In this document: positions 22,075-32,037 of the stretch, piece after piece
Position numbering within the stretch: the stretch's first letter is position 1
Layout of the letters: each line of letters starts with the position of its first letter
NCBI GenBank assembly: GCA_015680685.1
Contig: MNCI01029393.1
Location: forward strand, 47,204-105,173
Direction: 5' to 3'
Length of the DNA stretch: 57,970 nucleotides
Origin: Gnetum montanum
Lineage: Eukaryota; Streptophyta; Gnetopsida; Gnetales; Gnetaceae
The notes under the pieces: generated by a model
The model's database searches: none
Told to the model about the DNA's origin: nothing
The model's input: only the letters and a program-made list of their open reading frames with translations
Translations under genes and position numbers: made by a program

Positions 22075-23040
22075 CTCACTAAGTACAATGGTGAAGGGGA
22101 TCCCAATGCACACTTGGACACATTTCAATTTGAGTGCCTACTCCTTCAAGCTTGGTCACATGCCATCATGTGCGTGTTCCCCATGTCACTCATTGGCAAG
22201 GCCTTATACTAGTATTGCATGCTACCAAAGGCCTCAATCTCTTCTTTGGAGAATCTCATAAGCTAATTTGTGGCATGCTTTAGGTACAACCTAAAGCCTA
22301 AAGTAACCCTCGACCAACTAATGTAAGTCAAGCAAGGGCCCCTAGAGCCCATGCCAAAATTCCTCCAATGTTGGAATGCTGCATTAATTGAAATGCATGA
22401 ATCCCTAGCAAAGACACACCGATTGGTCATCTTCAAGGATGTAGTAAATGACTTTATCAAGTCCAAACTGTATCACCTAGCCCCGAAGTCTCTCAACCAA
22501 GCCTTTGCCCAAACAAAGGGCATAGAGGAAGCAACGTAAGCTAGCAATGACCCAGCCTACATGACCTATAGAAACCAACATGTGTGCAAGCAAAACACAA
22601 TAGTGGCAATAATGGCAGTAAGCACAAAAGCAACCAACTAAAGCCCAAAGGCTAAGCAACCTAAAGCCCTAGCTCACAAAGCCACCAACTCTTGTGCCAA
22701 CTTGCCTACATAGACAGGGGTCTCCCCAAGGTGCAACTTTAAGTGCAAGGATCATTCAACGTATACACCGCTACCAATGCAACCCTCTAAACTACTGGAG
22801 CAACTTTTGAAAGCTGAGAAAATCCAGCACAAACCCGTATTAGATATTTCCTACCAAAAACATGACAGGTACTGCAAACTGCTAAGGAACCCCACCTCAG
22901 CAGTACCAAATGAGCCCTTGGTCCCACAACATTTCCAACTAGACCAATACTGTCATTACTACCAACTGTCTAGTCATAGTACGAACAATTGAATGCTTTG
23001 CAGTATGACCTATAAAGAAAGATAGAATAAGTCCAACCAA
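22075..23040 (+). pseudogene. D Gag (broken)
   Basis: Capsid protein of the element. From 22075 one frame reads LTKYNGEGDPNAHLDTFQFE, then a run with AIMCVFPMSLIGKAL, LPKASISSLENLIS and the open frame 22351-22539 (FNDFIKSKLYHLAP-like helix region). This is the order of the Retrotrans_gag domain of Tat elements (G-x-x-D-P-x-x-H-L, F-P-x-S-L-x-G-x-A, W-Y-x-x-L-P, S-x-x-L-x-x-x-F). A basic tail and CHYYQLSSH (about 22950) follow, a decayed C-H-Y-H knuckle that is better kept in C. Five or more stops. Confidence 0.8.
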
Positions 23041-23810
23041 TGCTTGATGCAGCGAGTCAATCCAACGTAGATGATGCCCCCTACATCATAAACTCCATCA
23101 GCATATTTGGCAAGTCTAAACTTACACAACAACCTTTTATGCTCTGCATTCCTTCCAAAAAGGCAAGGATCCCCTTAGTCTCCACAAGTAAGAGGTCCCT
23201 CTTTGTTATCAAAGTGCCACCTTGAGTACCCACAACACCCTTTATGGTCAAGGTCCCAAACCAACCGTCTGCTATGATGTTAAACTAGCATGATTCAAAA
23301 ACAATAGTTTCTAAGCAACCTTTCTTCATCAAGGTGCGACAACGAGTTGGCCCCAAAAAAACTTCTAAATTACCATATATCATAAGTGTGCAACAACGTG
23401 ATAGCCCCTCACCTACCCAAAGCCCAATAGTGGGCAACATCATGATCCATCCTGCTTCAAGGGCTAACCCCACTATCAACCCAGGTAGGCCTACCAAATT
23501 GCAACACAAGAGGATGAACAAGTGCCTCATAATCCCCATGGCCAAAGAAAAGGCCATAACCAGTAAGTAACAACCAAACACTAGAACCCCTACCCCCAAG
23601 CAAGCCAACCAACCCAAGCCCAAGTCCCCTCCATGAGAGATTCATCTCTCAAGCCACATAGAGGAATTCAAGACCAACACAACGGTTGATGACAAGGACT
23701 TCATAGCTACACTAACCCATGTGAAACAAATGCTTAATCAAAAGAACACAATGTTGAGCTTGTACAACCTAGTTATGAACTCATCTACTCACCACCAAGC
23801 ATTACCTTGA

Positions 23811-24600
23811 ATGTTAGCTTGTATTCCTATTATGGAGGACATCCCTATAGATGAGGCATCCATCCGTGCAATGATGTTGCCCCATGCACCACAAGAATCA
23901 GGTTCAACATCCCTAGCATTTCACGACAATGCAGTTAAGATCAACCCTGAACGAGGGGAGGTCACGATAGCTTCATTATCAATTAGCATACATGTTGGGT
24001 AGTGCACCATCCATAGAGTACATGTCGATGATGGTGTAGCAACAAACGTAGTCCTGTACTCTTTCATCGACAAGCTAGACCTAGTAGATGAAATCAGGCC
24101 AACCAAAACTACATGTTTAAAATCCTTCAACGGATCATGCGTCACTTTCAGGGGAACAATCAACTTAGCCTTCATGGTAGGAGAGTAATTCCCCACAAGC
24201 ATAGAATTCATTATCATAGAGGAGATACTAGGCTTTAACCTGATCTTAGGCATGCCATGGCAAGCCCAACTATGGATCATCTCCTCTCCCATCCACCAAT
24301 AAGTCCACCTTCCATATGAAGGTGGTCAAGTTATCATCCATGGTGATAATGCCTTCCCTTAGGCTATCCACAACATAGACATGGAGCAAGTGTTGAAGGT
24401 GGAGTTTCTTAGTGGTACACCTATGGTAACCAACACAACACCTAAGCCTAACACACTCGAATGAGTGGTTGAAGCCAACAAGATCTCAAAGGATCCTAAG
24501 CCCTATGCATCCCCTAATCCACACTCGGTTAGGAAGCAACTACATGATCAAGACTTTTCCTTGTCATAAATGCGCTAAGCACCTACTTACCCCTTACCTC
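23811..24600 (+). pseudogene. D protease region (broken)
   Basis: Aspartic protease that cleaves the polyprotein. The frame from 23811 reads PIMEDIPIDEASIRAMMLPH, then VHVDDGVATNVVLYSFIDKL, where VDDG corresponds to the catalytic V-D-N/T-G. After it come a flap-like GTINLAFMV and the end motif LILGMPWQ (usual ILGRPWL). Stops at about 24001, 24187 and 24300. The C copy is at 36600-37393. After QLHDQDFSLS the frame runs into the N gap. Confidence 0.8.
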
Positions 24601-24619
24601 CACAGGCCATGTATTTTTC

Positions 24620-24857
24620 NNNNNNNNNNNNNNNNNNNNNNNNNNNNNNNNNNNNNNNNNNNNNNNNNNNNNNNNNNNNNNNNNNNNNNNNNNNNNNNNN
24701 NNNNNNNNNNNNNNNNNNNNNNNNNNNNNNNNNNNNNNNNNNNNNNNNNNNNNNNNNNNNNNNNNNNNNNNNNNNNNNNNNNNNNNNNNNNNNNNNNNNN
24801 NNNNNNNNNNNNNNNNNNNNNNNNNNNNNNNNNNNNNNNNNNNNNNNNNNNNNNNNN
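24620..24857. other. Assembly gap (238 N)
   Basis: Unknown sequence. It falls between the end of D protease and the tandem repeats, exactly where C has its intron-like segment and pol. The true length may be far larger than 238 bases. Confidence 0.95.
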
Positions 24858-24889
24858 CACCTCACACAAGCAAGGTAAGCACTTATCTA

Positions 24890-25130
24890 CCATGATGAAA
24901 AAAATTAGCACAGATAGTTTGCTATAACTATAAACTAGCACAGACAATCTGCTATGACTATAAATTGGCACAGATCGTCCTTAGGTCATGATGTTAAACT
25001 AGCACAACATTCACTATCCACTACGACATTAAACGGGCATATAGTAGTCTGCTAGGACTATAAACTAGCACATCACGATCTACTAAAACCTTAAACTAGG
25101 TTCATGGTCTACCAGGACTTTAACCTAGCA
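24890..25130 (+). repeat. Tandem repeat in D (about 35 bp x 7)
   Basis: Units around actataaactagcacagaca and accttaaactaggttcatgg, the reverse complement of the C repeats at 18265-18785, as expected for opposite element orientation. Confidence 0.75.
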
Positions 25131-25239
25131 TGTTGCTAATTTGTTGGAGCACCTCCTATTGGTGAAATCCTTGGGGCACTCGTAGCATCATCGCCTCCCA
25201 CCATTTTGTTAATCTTTTGGAAGGGTAGCAAGGGCAATG

Positions 25240-26459
25240 GAAGGCTATGCCCCTATTACACCCCAGAGCATAGCCAGCATAGCACACTTTTAAGTGATAA
25301 TTTTTGCCTAAGTGTCAAGCCAGAAGCTATCAAGCTAGCTCAACATGGAAGAGGCATTTGGCATATTTTCTAACTCCTAAGGCCACCCCTCCTGCTACGC
25401 TCCAAAGCGTAACTAACATAACAAGAACAAGGATTACAATCTTCACCAAATTCTTCTAAGTGTCCATGCTATTCCCTATCCCTAGCTAGTGTCCAATGTC
25501 CCAGACATAACATGGGATAAGCATAGCAGCTAGAGTTAGAAATATTTTTGAACTTTTTATGGTCACCTTCAAACTTAGAAAATTTTTTGAATTTTTCTCA
25601 TGGTCCCACCTACTGCATTGCCACGTGGCATCTGATCCGCATTTTAGGCTAACCCTAGCCCTATAAATACCCCTACACCCTAATGTGTCAAGGGGTTAGT
25701 TTCCATTTTTCACCAGTTAGATAGTTGGCACCTTCATTTGGCATTGGGATTTTGATATCTTAGCACTTAGCTCTATGGGCAAATGAGACCCAAAGCACAC
25801 CACACCAATAGAGAGGCAAAGTTACACATCACGATCCATTGTAGTCTTGCAAAACACTACATGGTACACCGCAATGACCAACCTAGTAGGCAATGTTCAT
25901 TATTGCGAGCACCAGACTTTATGGCTTGACAACATTGAGACTATGATTGCACTCTCATTACATCTGTTGTACACTATGTACCTTTTGAGATCCTTTTGGA
26001 ACTAACTACACTTCCATTTGGGGTGATGTTCTATTTCTCTCTCTTATTTCTAGCATTTTATTGCATTTTTCTTACATGTTTTTACATTCTTTCATGCATC
26101 GTCATGTTGTACTACACTCAAATGGTAGTCTCTATGATTTGACACTCTCATTTTAGTCAAAACCCTTAGCTATGCCAACCCCCATTCCGTGGCTATGCTC
26201 TATACTTAGCACCGCAAAGCACTAGTTTGACACTTAGCACCATTTCACATTGTTTACACTTACATTTTGGCTAACCATGCCACCCCCCGATTGCACCCAC
26301 CACCCTGATTGCAACTGGCAAAGTCCCTATTCAATCGACAAGATTATTTAGGATGCTCCACCTTCGTCTCCAGCAAGGCCCTCACATGGAGGTGAGGTTA
26401 AGGTTGTGCGTCCATTGACCCCTCATTGATTCCAACCACTGATGTTTTTGACCATTACA
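25240..26459 (+). repeat. 3' LTR of D, truncated at its 5' side
   Basis: Aligned with 19530-20743. Ends GTTTTTGACCATTACA. TATA box tataaata at 25662-25669. No polypurine tract or TGAAA start is present: 3'-region text (about 25185-25230) runs straight into mid-LTR text, so a deletion removed PPT and U3 start. Confidence 0.8.
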
Positions 26460-27360
26460 TGCAGGTTCACAAATAGCCTTAAGGACTAGATCCCCTCTCC
26501 TAATCGGGCGTTGATGCTAATTTTGGCGATGCTTTTGTCATTGCTTCCCTTAGTACCATTCGATGCGATCAAGCATCTTCATGTGCTCCTCCTCTATAAA
26601 GTTGAGGTTAATGGTTTAAAACTCATTATTTTGGGCCTCATCAATGAAGCTCAAGAGGATTACATGAAGCAATGGGACTTGCAATTCAATAGGTAAAGTT
26701 GCTTCAGATCCATATACAAGGCTATATGGTGTCTTACCTTTTGTTATTCTACATGTTATGTGGTAGGCCCATAGTGTGTAGGCCAACTGCTCATGCCATT
26801 GTCATTTTCTACTACTAAGCATCTTCTTTAGAAGGTTGATGATGACCTTGTTTATGGTCTCCACTTGGTCATTCGCTTGTGGGTAATATGATGATGAAAA
26901 AGAATGCTTGATGTCAAGGTATTCGTAGAAGGCTTTGGTCTCTACACTACTAAATTGTGGCCCATTGTCTATGAAAATGGTTATGGGTAGACCAAATTAG
27001 CTCACTGCGTTGTCAAGGATGAATTTGCAAACATGTTGTGATGTGGTCCTCCTAAGGGGAATGGCTTCAACCCACTTGATAAAATATTCAATTACAGTTA
27101 TGATGAAGCTATGTCCTATAGAGGACTTAGGCATGATGGGCCTCATGATATCCAACCCCTAATGTTGAAATGGCCATATGATCTGTGTGGTGTGTAGTTA
27201 CAATGGGTGGCACATGCATTAAGTTGTCAATTTGTTCATGCACATCACATGTCTTGACCTTGGAAATGCAATCACGCTCCATGTAAGGCAAATAGTAACC
27301 TAAGCATCTAATTTTTAATGCCATTTCCTTGGGTGCTATGTGGCCTCCGCACAATTCCTT
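26460..27360 (-). pseudogene. C integrase, zinc-binding and catalytic core
   Basis: Inserts element DNA into the genome. The frame 27354-27127 has KELCGGHIAPKEMALKIRCL followed by GYYLPYMERDCI and KTCDVHE, a decayed HHCC zinc-binding region. The core follows: first acid in G-L-D-I-M-R-P-I (about 27150), second in IFIDNGPQF (about 26960), third in YPQANDQVETINK (about 26875), so all three catalytic acids are kept. Downstream are the W-A-Y-H-I-T-C and TPYSLVYGSEATLP blocks and GDLVLKAICEP at the D border. At least four stops. The C-terminal end is at 18794-18939. Confidence 0.87.
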
Positions 27361-27649
27361 GTGAACCTGATCAATGATTGTTTACACTTTTCCATCATTA
27401 ATGTAGGTCAACAGTATGTCATCATAGGATTTGCGACAAAGTGTGCTTTCACCTTCAAGGATGTACTACCATGATCGTATTCACACTACATCCTTTTGGG
27501 TAGTGGTCAGATGTTGCGGAGGCACATCCTATTGAAGGTACGACTTGATGTCATCATACTACTCTTGCTCATGAGTTGTGCTTGTTGTGGCTATGGATGC
27601 AATGTCTGTTACTTGTGTGATAAGTTTGGTGCAATTCATTATTAAGGTA

Positions 27650-28140
27650 GGCAAGGCATAAAATATGTTAGATGCAATGCTTATGGCTAATGTGGTTAAT
27701 GTATTGGTAATGGTGTTCTCATTGCAGGGAATGTGTTGGACATCTACAATTGCAAACCATTATAGAAAATGCTTCACCAAGTCACAATAAGGTTGTAAAT
27801 TTTATGCTTTATAACCATAAACCTCTATAACTTGGTTTATGACTAACTACGAATCACCTTGGATCACTAGGTTTCAGATTCCTAGGTCATGAGCTACTAT
27901 AAGACCTTTAAAGAGACCTTCATACTCCACTACGTTGTTAGTGTAAGGAAATGTAAAGTGATAAGTCAAGGGTTAGATTTCCCCATAGGGAAACATGATT
28001 ATGGTAGTGGCACTACCTCCTTGAGAGTTTGAAGCATCATCAAAGTGTAAAATTACCTAAAAGTTGGCAGGCACTTGGCTTATACTACTAACATGCTCAT
28101 CTAGGAATTCTAGATCTATGGTTGCTTGATCATTTATTAG
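27650..28140 (-). pseudogene. C second RNase H, archaeal type
   Basis: Minus-strand frame reads LHFDDASNSQGGSATTIIMF, then TFPYTNNVVEYEGLFKGLIV, AHDLGI, LVIQGDS and LVINQVIEVYGYKA. This matches the extra RNase H of Tat elements: D in F-D-(G)-A-S, E in N-N-x-x-E-Y, D in G-D-S. All three acids are present. Only a few stops, all TAG, TAA or TGA that could come from single transitions. It lies between RT-RNase H and integrase, as expected. It places C in the Tat branch. Confidence 0.87.
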
Positions 28141-28289
28141 TGAAGCCATGAGTGGTGTGGCTAGTGCTTGACCTTTAGTTGATGCTTGCGCTATCTAATG
28201 CAGGTCAAACTTCATCATTATTTCTTTCCACCATGTGATTTGACTACTTTCATAGATGTTCATTGTGATTGCTTAGAGTACATTGCTTT

Positions 28290-29821
28290 TGCAAATGATG
28301 TTTACCTGGCTACAAAAGAGATAATGCCTTCACTTCTTAAGTGCAAAGACTAAGGTAAGGCAATTATTTTTCACATCATTGTATTTTGCTTCATGGGCCA
28401 CTAATGCATGGCTTAGGTAATATATAGGGAGTTTTGAACCATCATCTCACTTTTGACAGAGCAAAGAAGCGATGGATGTGTTAGAAGTTGCAAGGTAGAT
28501 GTAAAAAGTTCTATCTCCTTGTGGAGGATAAACTATTGGAAGCTAAGCCAACTCCTATTTGAGGTTGTCAAATGCCTCTTGGCATTGAGCTATCCACTCA
28601 AAGTGGACTCCCTTTTTGAGAAAATGTTACATTGGCTGTAGCTTATTAGTCAACCATGTGATAAACCAATGTACAAATTACAATTTGCCTTGTGACCCAT
28701 GTAGCTCCTGAAGGTTAGTTGGCAATGCTAAGTTGATGATGGCCTTAACCTAATTAGGGTCTATATGTATACCTATTTCTGACACCATGAAACCTAACAT
28801 GTGGCCTCTCTTGATAGTGAAGACACGCTTCTTAAGATTCATCCTAAGGTCATGTCTAAGGCCACATTTGAGGGAGCAATCTAAGTCATTTGCGGGATCA
28901 TGCACCATTTTGGACTTAACTACTATGTCATCAATGTAGTCATTGAGCAAGTCTAATAAGTATTCACTGAAGATGTATGTCATATCATGTTGGTAGGTTG
29001 CTCATGTGTTCTTTAGTTTGATAGGCATCATTATATAGCAAAATGTACCCCAAGGGGTCATGAAGGTTGTACTAAGCTGGTGCTCTAGGTTGATCCAAAT
29101 CTGGTTGTAACCAGAGAACCCATTCAGAAGGACAATAAGGCATGACCAGCCATAGTATCAACTAATTGGTTGATACTAGGCAATGGGAAATCATCTTTAA
29201 TGGTCACCTTGTTCAGGTCCCAAAAGTCTATACAAATGCGTATGCTTCCATTTTTCTTAGGTACAGCCATGATGTTGGAGACCCAGTCTACATAGTCAAT
29301 TACTTGAATGAAACTAGCTTTGTAAAGCTTGGTGATTTCATCATGGACTGCCAATGCCACCTTAGTCCTAACATTACAAGATTTCTATTTAATTAGTTTT
29401 ATGCAATGATTAAGGATGTTGTTGTGTTGCACTATGTGAGGATTTAGGCCTGGCATGTCCTCGTAAAATCATGCAAATGTCTTAATGTTGTTATTAAGTG
29501 TTTTCATGATGTTTTGGACGTGTTGAGGCTCTAACAAGGAACTAAGTTTCAATGTCTTTGCTCACCGCTAAGTGTTGCTACAAGGACTTTGATGAGGGGA
29601 TCCTTAGTGATGTCACCTACCTCTAGATCGAGAGCCCTAACTAGATGGTCAGGCCAATCTAACAATGTTTCTACGAATGTTACGTAGTCATCATAGGCTA
29701 TGGGCTCAAGGTCTAGGCATTGGGCATCAATGCATTAGGTGAGGTCACCATGAGACCTGGTGAGGATCAGAAGTGAATGAAGATGCTCATACATGCTCAT
29801 GTTGTAGTCCTACAACATATC
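28290..29821 (-). pseudogene. C reverse transcriptase and first RNase H (broken)
   Basis: The frame opens right after an intron-acceptor-like site (29822-29823) with an acidic linker (YDDYVTFVETLLDWPDHLVR). RT follows: open frame 29360-29124 with DYVDWVSNIMAVPKKNGSIR, ICIDFWDLNKVTIKDDFPLP and TMAGHALLSF; open frame 28983-28750 with the catalytic Y-I-D-D in LNDYIDDIVVKSK and HMLGFMVSEIGIHIDPN. The RNase H segment (28640-28290) has HFEWIAQCQEAFDNLK, FYIYLATSN and YYLSHALVAHEAKYNDVKNN. Layout and wording fit Tat/Ogre. Stops are scattered and no part is functional. Confidence 0.88.
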
Positions 29822-29823
29822 CT
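29822..29823 (-). promoter_or_regulatory. Intron acceptor in front of C RT
   Basis: Minus strand ttctttttggttgtttttca then G, G: a long pyrimidine tract with CAG right where the RT frame opens. In Ogre elements an intron separates gag-protease from RT-integrase and must be spliced for pol to be made. No clear donor was found near the protease end (about 36480). Confidence 0.65.
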
Positions 29824-30059
29824 GAAAAACAACCAAAAAGAACGTTAAGCTGCACTTGTCTTAATAGAGTTGAAGTGCATAACATGAGGGAATCAATGCA
29901 ATCAATAATTATCTAAACATGTAAGAGTGGATGCTAGAAAAGCAAACATGCAAGCTGGTTTCAAGCCTCAGCAGGTTGTGATTTGCCAGTTTAAGATCTT
30001 AGGAAATCGTGATTTGTGCAAAATGATTTGGTTCAAGCTAAGAAGAGAGTGTCTGGGTC

Positions 30060-31660
30060 ATGAAATTGGGCTAGGCGTTCATTGGGCAACCAAAAAAATA
30101 TTAGAAATTTTCTAAGTCTAGGATTGTTAGAAAAACAATTCAGAAATATTTCAAACTCTAGCTGTTATGCTCATCCCTTGCTACGCTTGCCCCCTTTGCT
30201 ATGCTCTACAAGAAACTCAAGAAAATTTTTCTAAGTGTGGGAGCATCGATGTAGTAGGTGGCACATTTAATTACCCCAGGAGGGTATATATGCACAATTC
30301 ACTGAGGGTAACTATCATTTTTCAAAGTGTGAATGAGGAGTTACATAGCATAACACAGTTTGAAGCAGGAGTGATAGCTAGAGCATAACAAGTCGAGCAT
30401 AGAGGCCAAAGCATAGCTCCAAGATGACACACTGCAATGACCATCAACACCTTGGACTTGCCAATGTGGAAGAGGAAAGGTAAGCCCTAGAACACCTACT
30501 ATGGATGTAGGTGGAGTAGAGGAGAGCGTCGTTAACCTCCAAGTATGCTTGCTGGCTTCTCTTACTTATCATTAGGATTTGGATCCTAGGGTAGCCTACC
30601 TTGGCAAGGAACATTACTACCCTAGACACCTTGGTGGCCGTAGCCAAAGGAGAGAAAACACGTACATGGATTGTGGTTCTGTGTTAATGTGTTTCTATTT
30701 TATTTTAATTATCTATGGAAAATGGGACAAAGGATAATGCATGGGCTATGAGGGGTTTGATACGTTTATTCTTGAGGGATGTGGCACATGGGGGGACGGA
30801 GAGGGAAAGAATAAGGATTTTTTCTTAGTAGTGGACTAGGATTTCCCTCACTAAGGGCCACACCACATGGAGGACATAGAATAGTGCAAAAATGACCATG
30901 ACTAGGGTTTGGAGGGCCATGGATCCCCCTTGTTCCTCCTTTTTCTCTTCTTTTCTCTTTTTTTTTTGGTTCGTTGGCATGCGTAAGAGGGTGATGGCAA
31001 TGCAAGAGTGCACTGTAGCTCTATGCTTTAGTAGTAGGGTTTGGAAAATGAAGGATTGAGATTAGGATTAAACCATTATTGCTAAAAATAGCTATAGCCA
31101 AGGGACAAGGTTCTGCCATTACTTATTTTATGATGTGGGGGCAATGCAGGGTGAGGGCAAAGGGAGGGTTAGGCGTCAAAGGGACATGTGAGGAGAAGGC
31201 CATAGGGATGAGAAAAGGGACAATAATGTGGCCATGAGGGTGATGGTCATAGCGAGTGGGGCCAAGCAGATTGCTAAGGCTGCAGCCATGGTGAGTAGCC
31301 TAACATATGTCATCAATGTGTAATGGCACTGGGCAATGCAATGAAAGAGACATCGTGATGGAAGCTTAGGTGCTAATGGCTATGCTCCCTAGGGAGTGTA
31401 GCCAACACTTTGTTAAAATTAGTTTTAGATGTGGTGGGATGTTACATTCCTGATATTTAGAAATTTTTTTGTTAATTTTTCACTCATTTTGGGGCTACGC
31501 TCTATGTGGAGCATAGCTAGCAATTAGAAAATTTGGTGATTTTTTGGCTATGCTCCCTAGGGAGTGCAACAAATAGTTAGAATTTTTTTGGATCTCATGC
31601 TACACCACATAGAGTTAGAAAATTTTTTGAATAAGTTTCAAAAAAGATTGCTAAGTGCAA
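30060..31660 (+). repeat. LTR-like segment of unit H
   Basis: Starts tgaaattgggc...ttgggcaac, close to the C LTR start (TGAAACACC...TTTGGGCAA). Contains ttttctaagt words (30105, 30225) and C-family palindromes: ttgctacgctt...gctatgctctac (30178-30210), ggctatgctccctagggagtgtagcc split over 31379-31404, and a third near 31495-31515. TATA-like tatatatg at 30285-30292. The right limit is uncertain and no primer site follows. It may be a decayed LTR or an LTR-derived promoter region. Confidence 0.5.
30285..30292 (+). promoter_or_regulatory. TATA-like box upstream of the unit H gene
   Basis: gggtatatatgcac. About 145 bp downstream an ATG (30437) opens a short stretch that ends in a good donor, aaag|gtaagc (GT at 30480-30481), a candidate first exon (MTINTLDLPMWKRK). 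Its link to the next exon at 32038 is not proven by phase. Confidence 0.35.
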
Positions 31661-32037
31661 AACTAAAAAGCCAAGTGTAAGAATTCCTCATGTGAAACAA
31701 AATGCTATATGCACGAAAACTATGCTAGAATGTTTATTTTGCAAGTAGAACATATGGATGCTAGAACATGCAAACCATATTGGTGCAAATGATGCAAATG
31801 TAAAGTAAAATGCTAATGCTACATTAATGTTATGCCCCAATGATCACTAGGAATTTCAAATGTGTATTGATGTCCTATGCTCGTGGGGCCCCATGGGGGA
31901 CCCTAAGGATATATTTCTAAGTCATGCCATTTTGAGCTAAATTTGCTAATTTTTGGTAATCATAAGTTAATATTTTATGCCAAAATGCAATTTGTTGTGT
32001 ACTAACACTACATTCATTTGTTGTCTTATGATTGTAG

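Larger units (their letters stand above)
18940..26459 (+). mobile_element. Element D, pol-less Tat-like element nested in C
   Basis: Parts in order: a reversed LTR 3'-end piece (18940 to about 19180), a plus-strand 5' LTR (to 20743), tRNA-Asn primer site (20749-20765), gag, protease, N gap (24620-24857), tandem repeats and a truncated 3' LTR (to 26459). It sits in C integrase. Flanks tacgg (18935-18939) and tgcag (26460-26464) differ by two transitions and could be the decayed target duplication. No RT, RNase H or integrase of D is visible, but the gap lies where they would start. The element has LTR 3' ends facing outward at both borders, which a normal insertion would not have. Confidence 0.75.

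Noticed and set aside
23285-23623. 112-codon minus frame rich in L, G and W that looks like a membrane protein
   Set aside because: It is the antisense of the D gag-protease linker, whose own plus frames are recognisable. The hydrophobic look comes from reversed proline-, asparagine- and lysine-rich coding.
24469-24971. Long frames across the N gap on both strands
   Set aside because: They consist mostly of N and carry no information except the short end of D protease.
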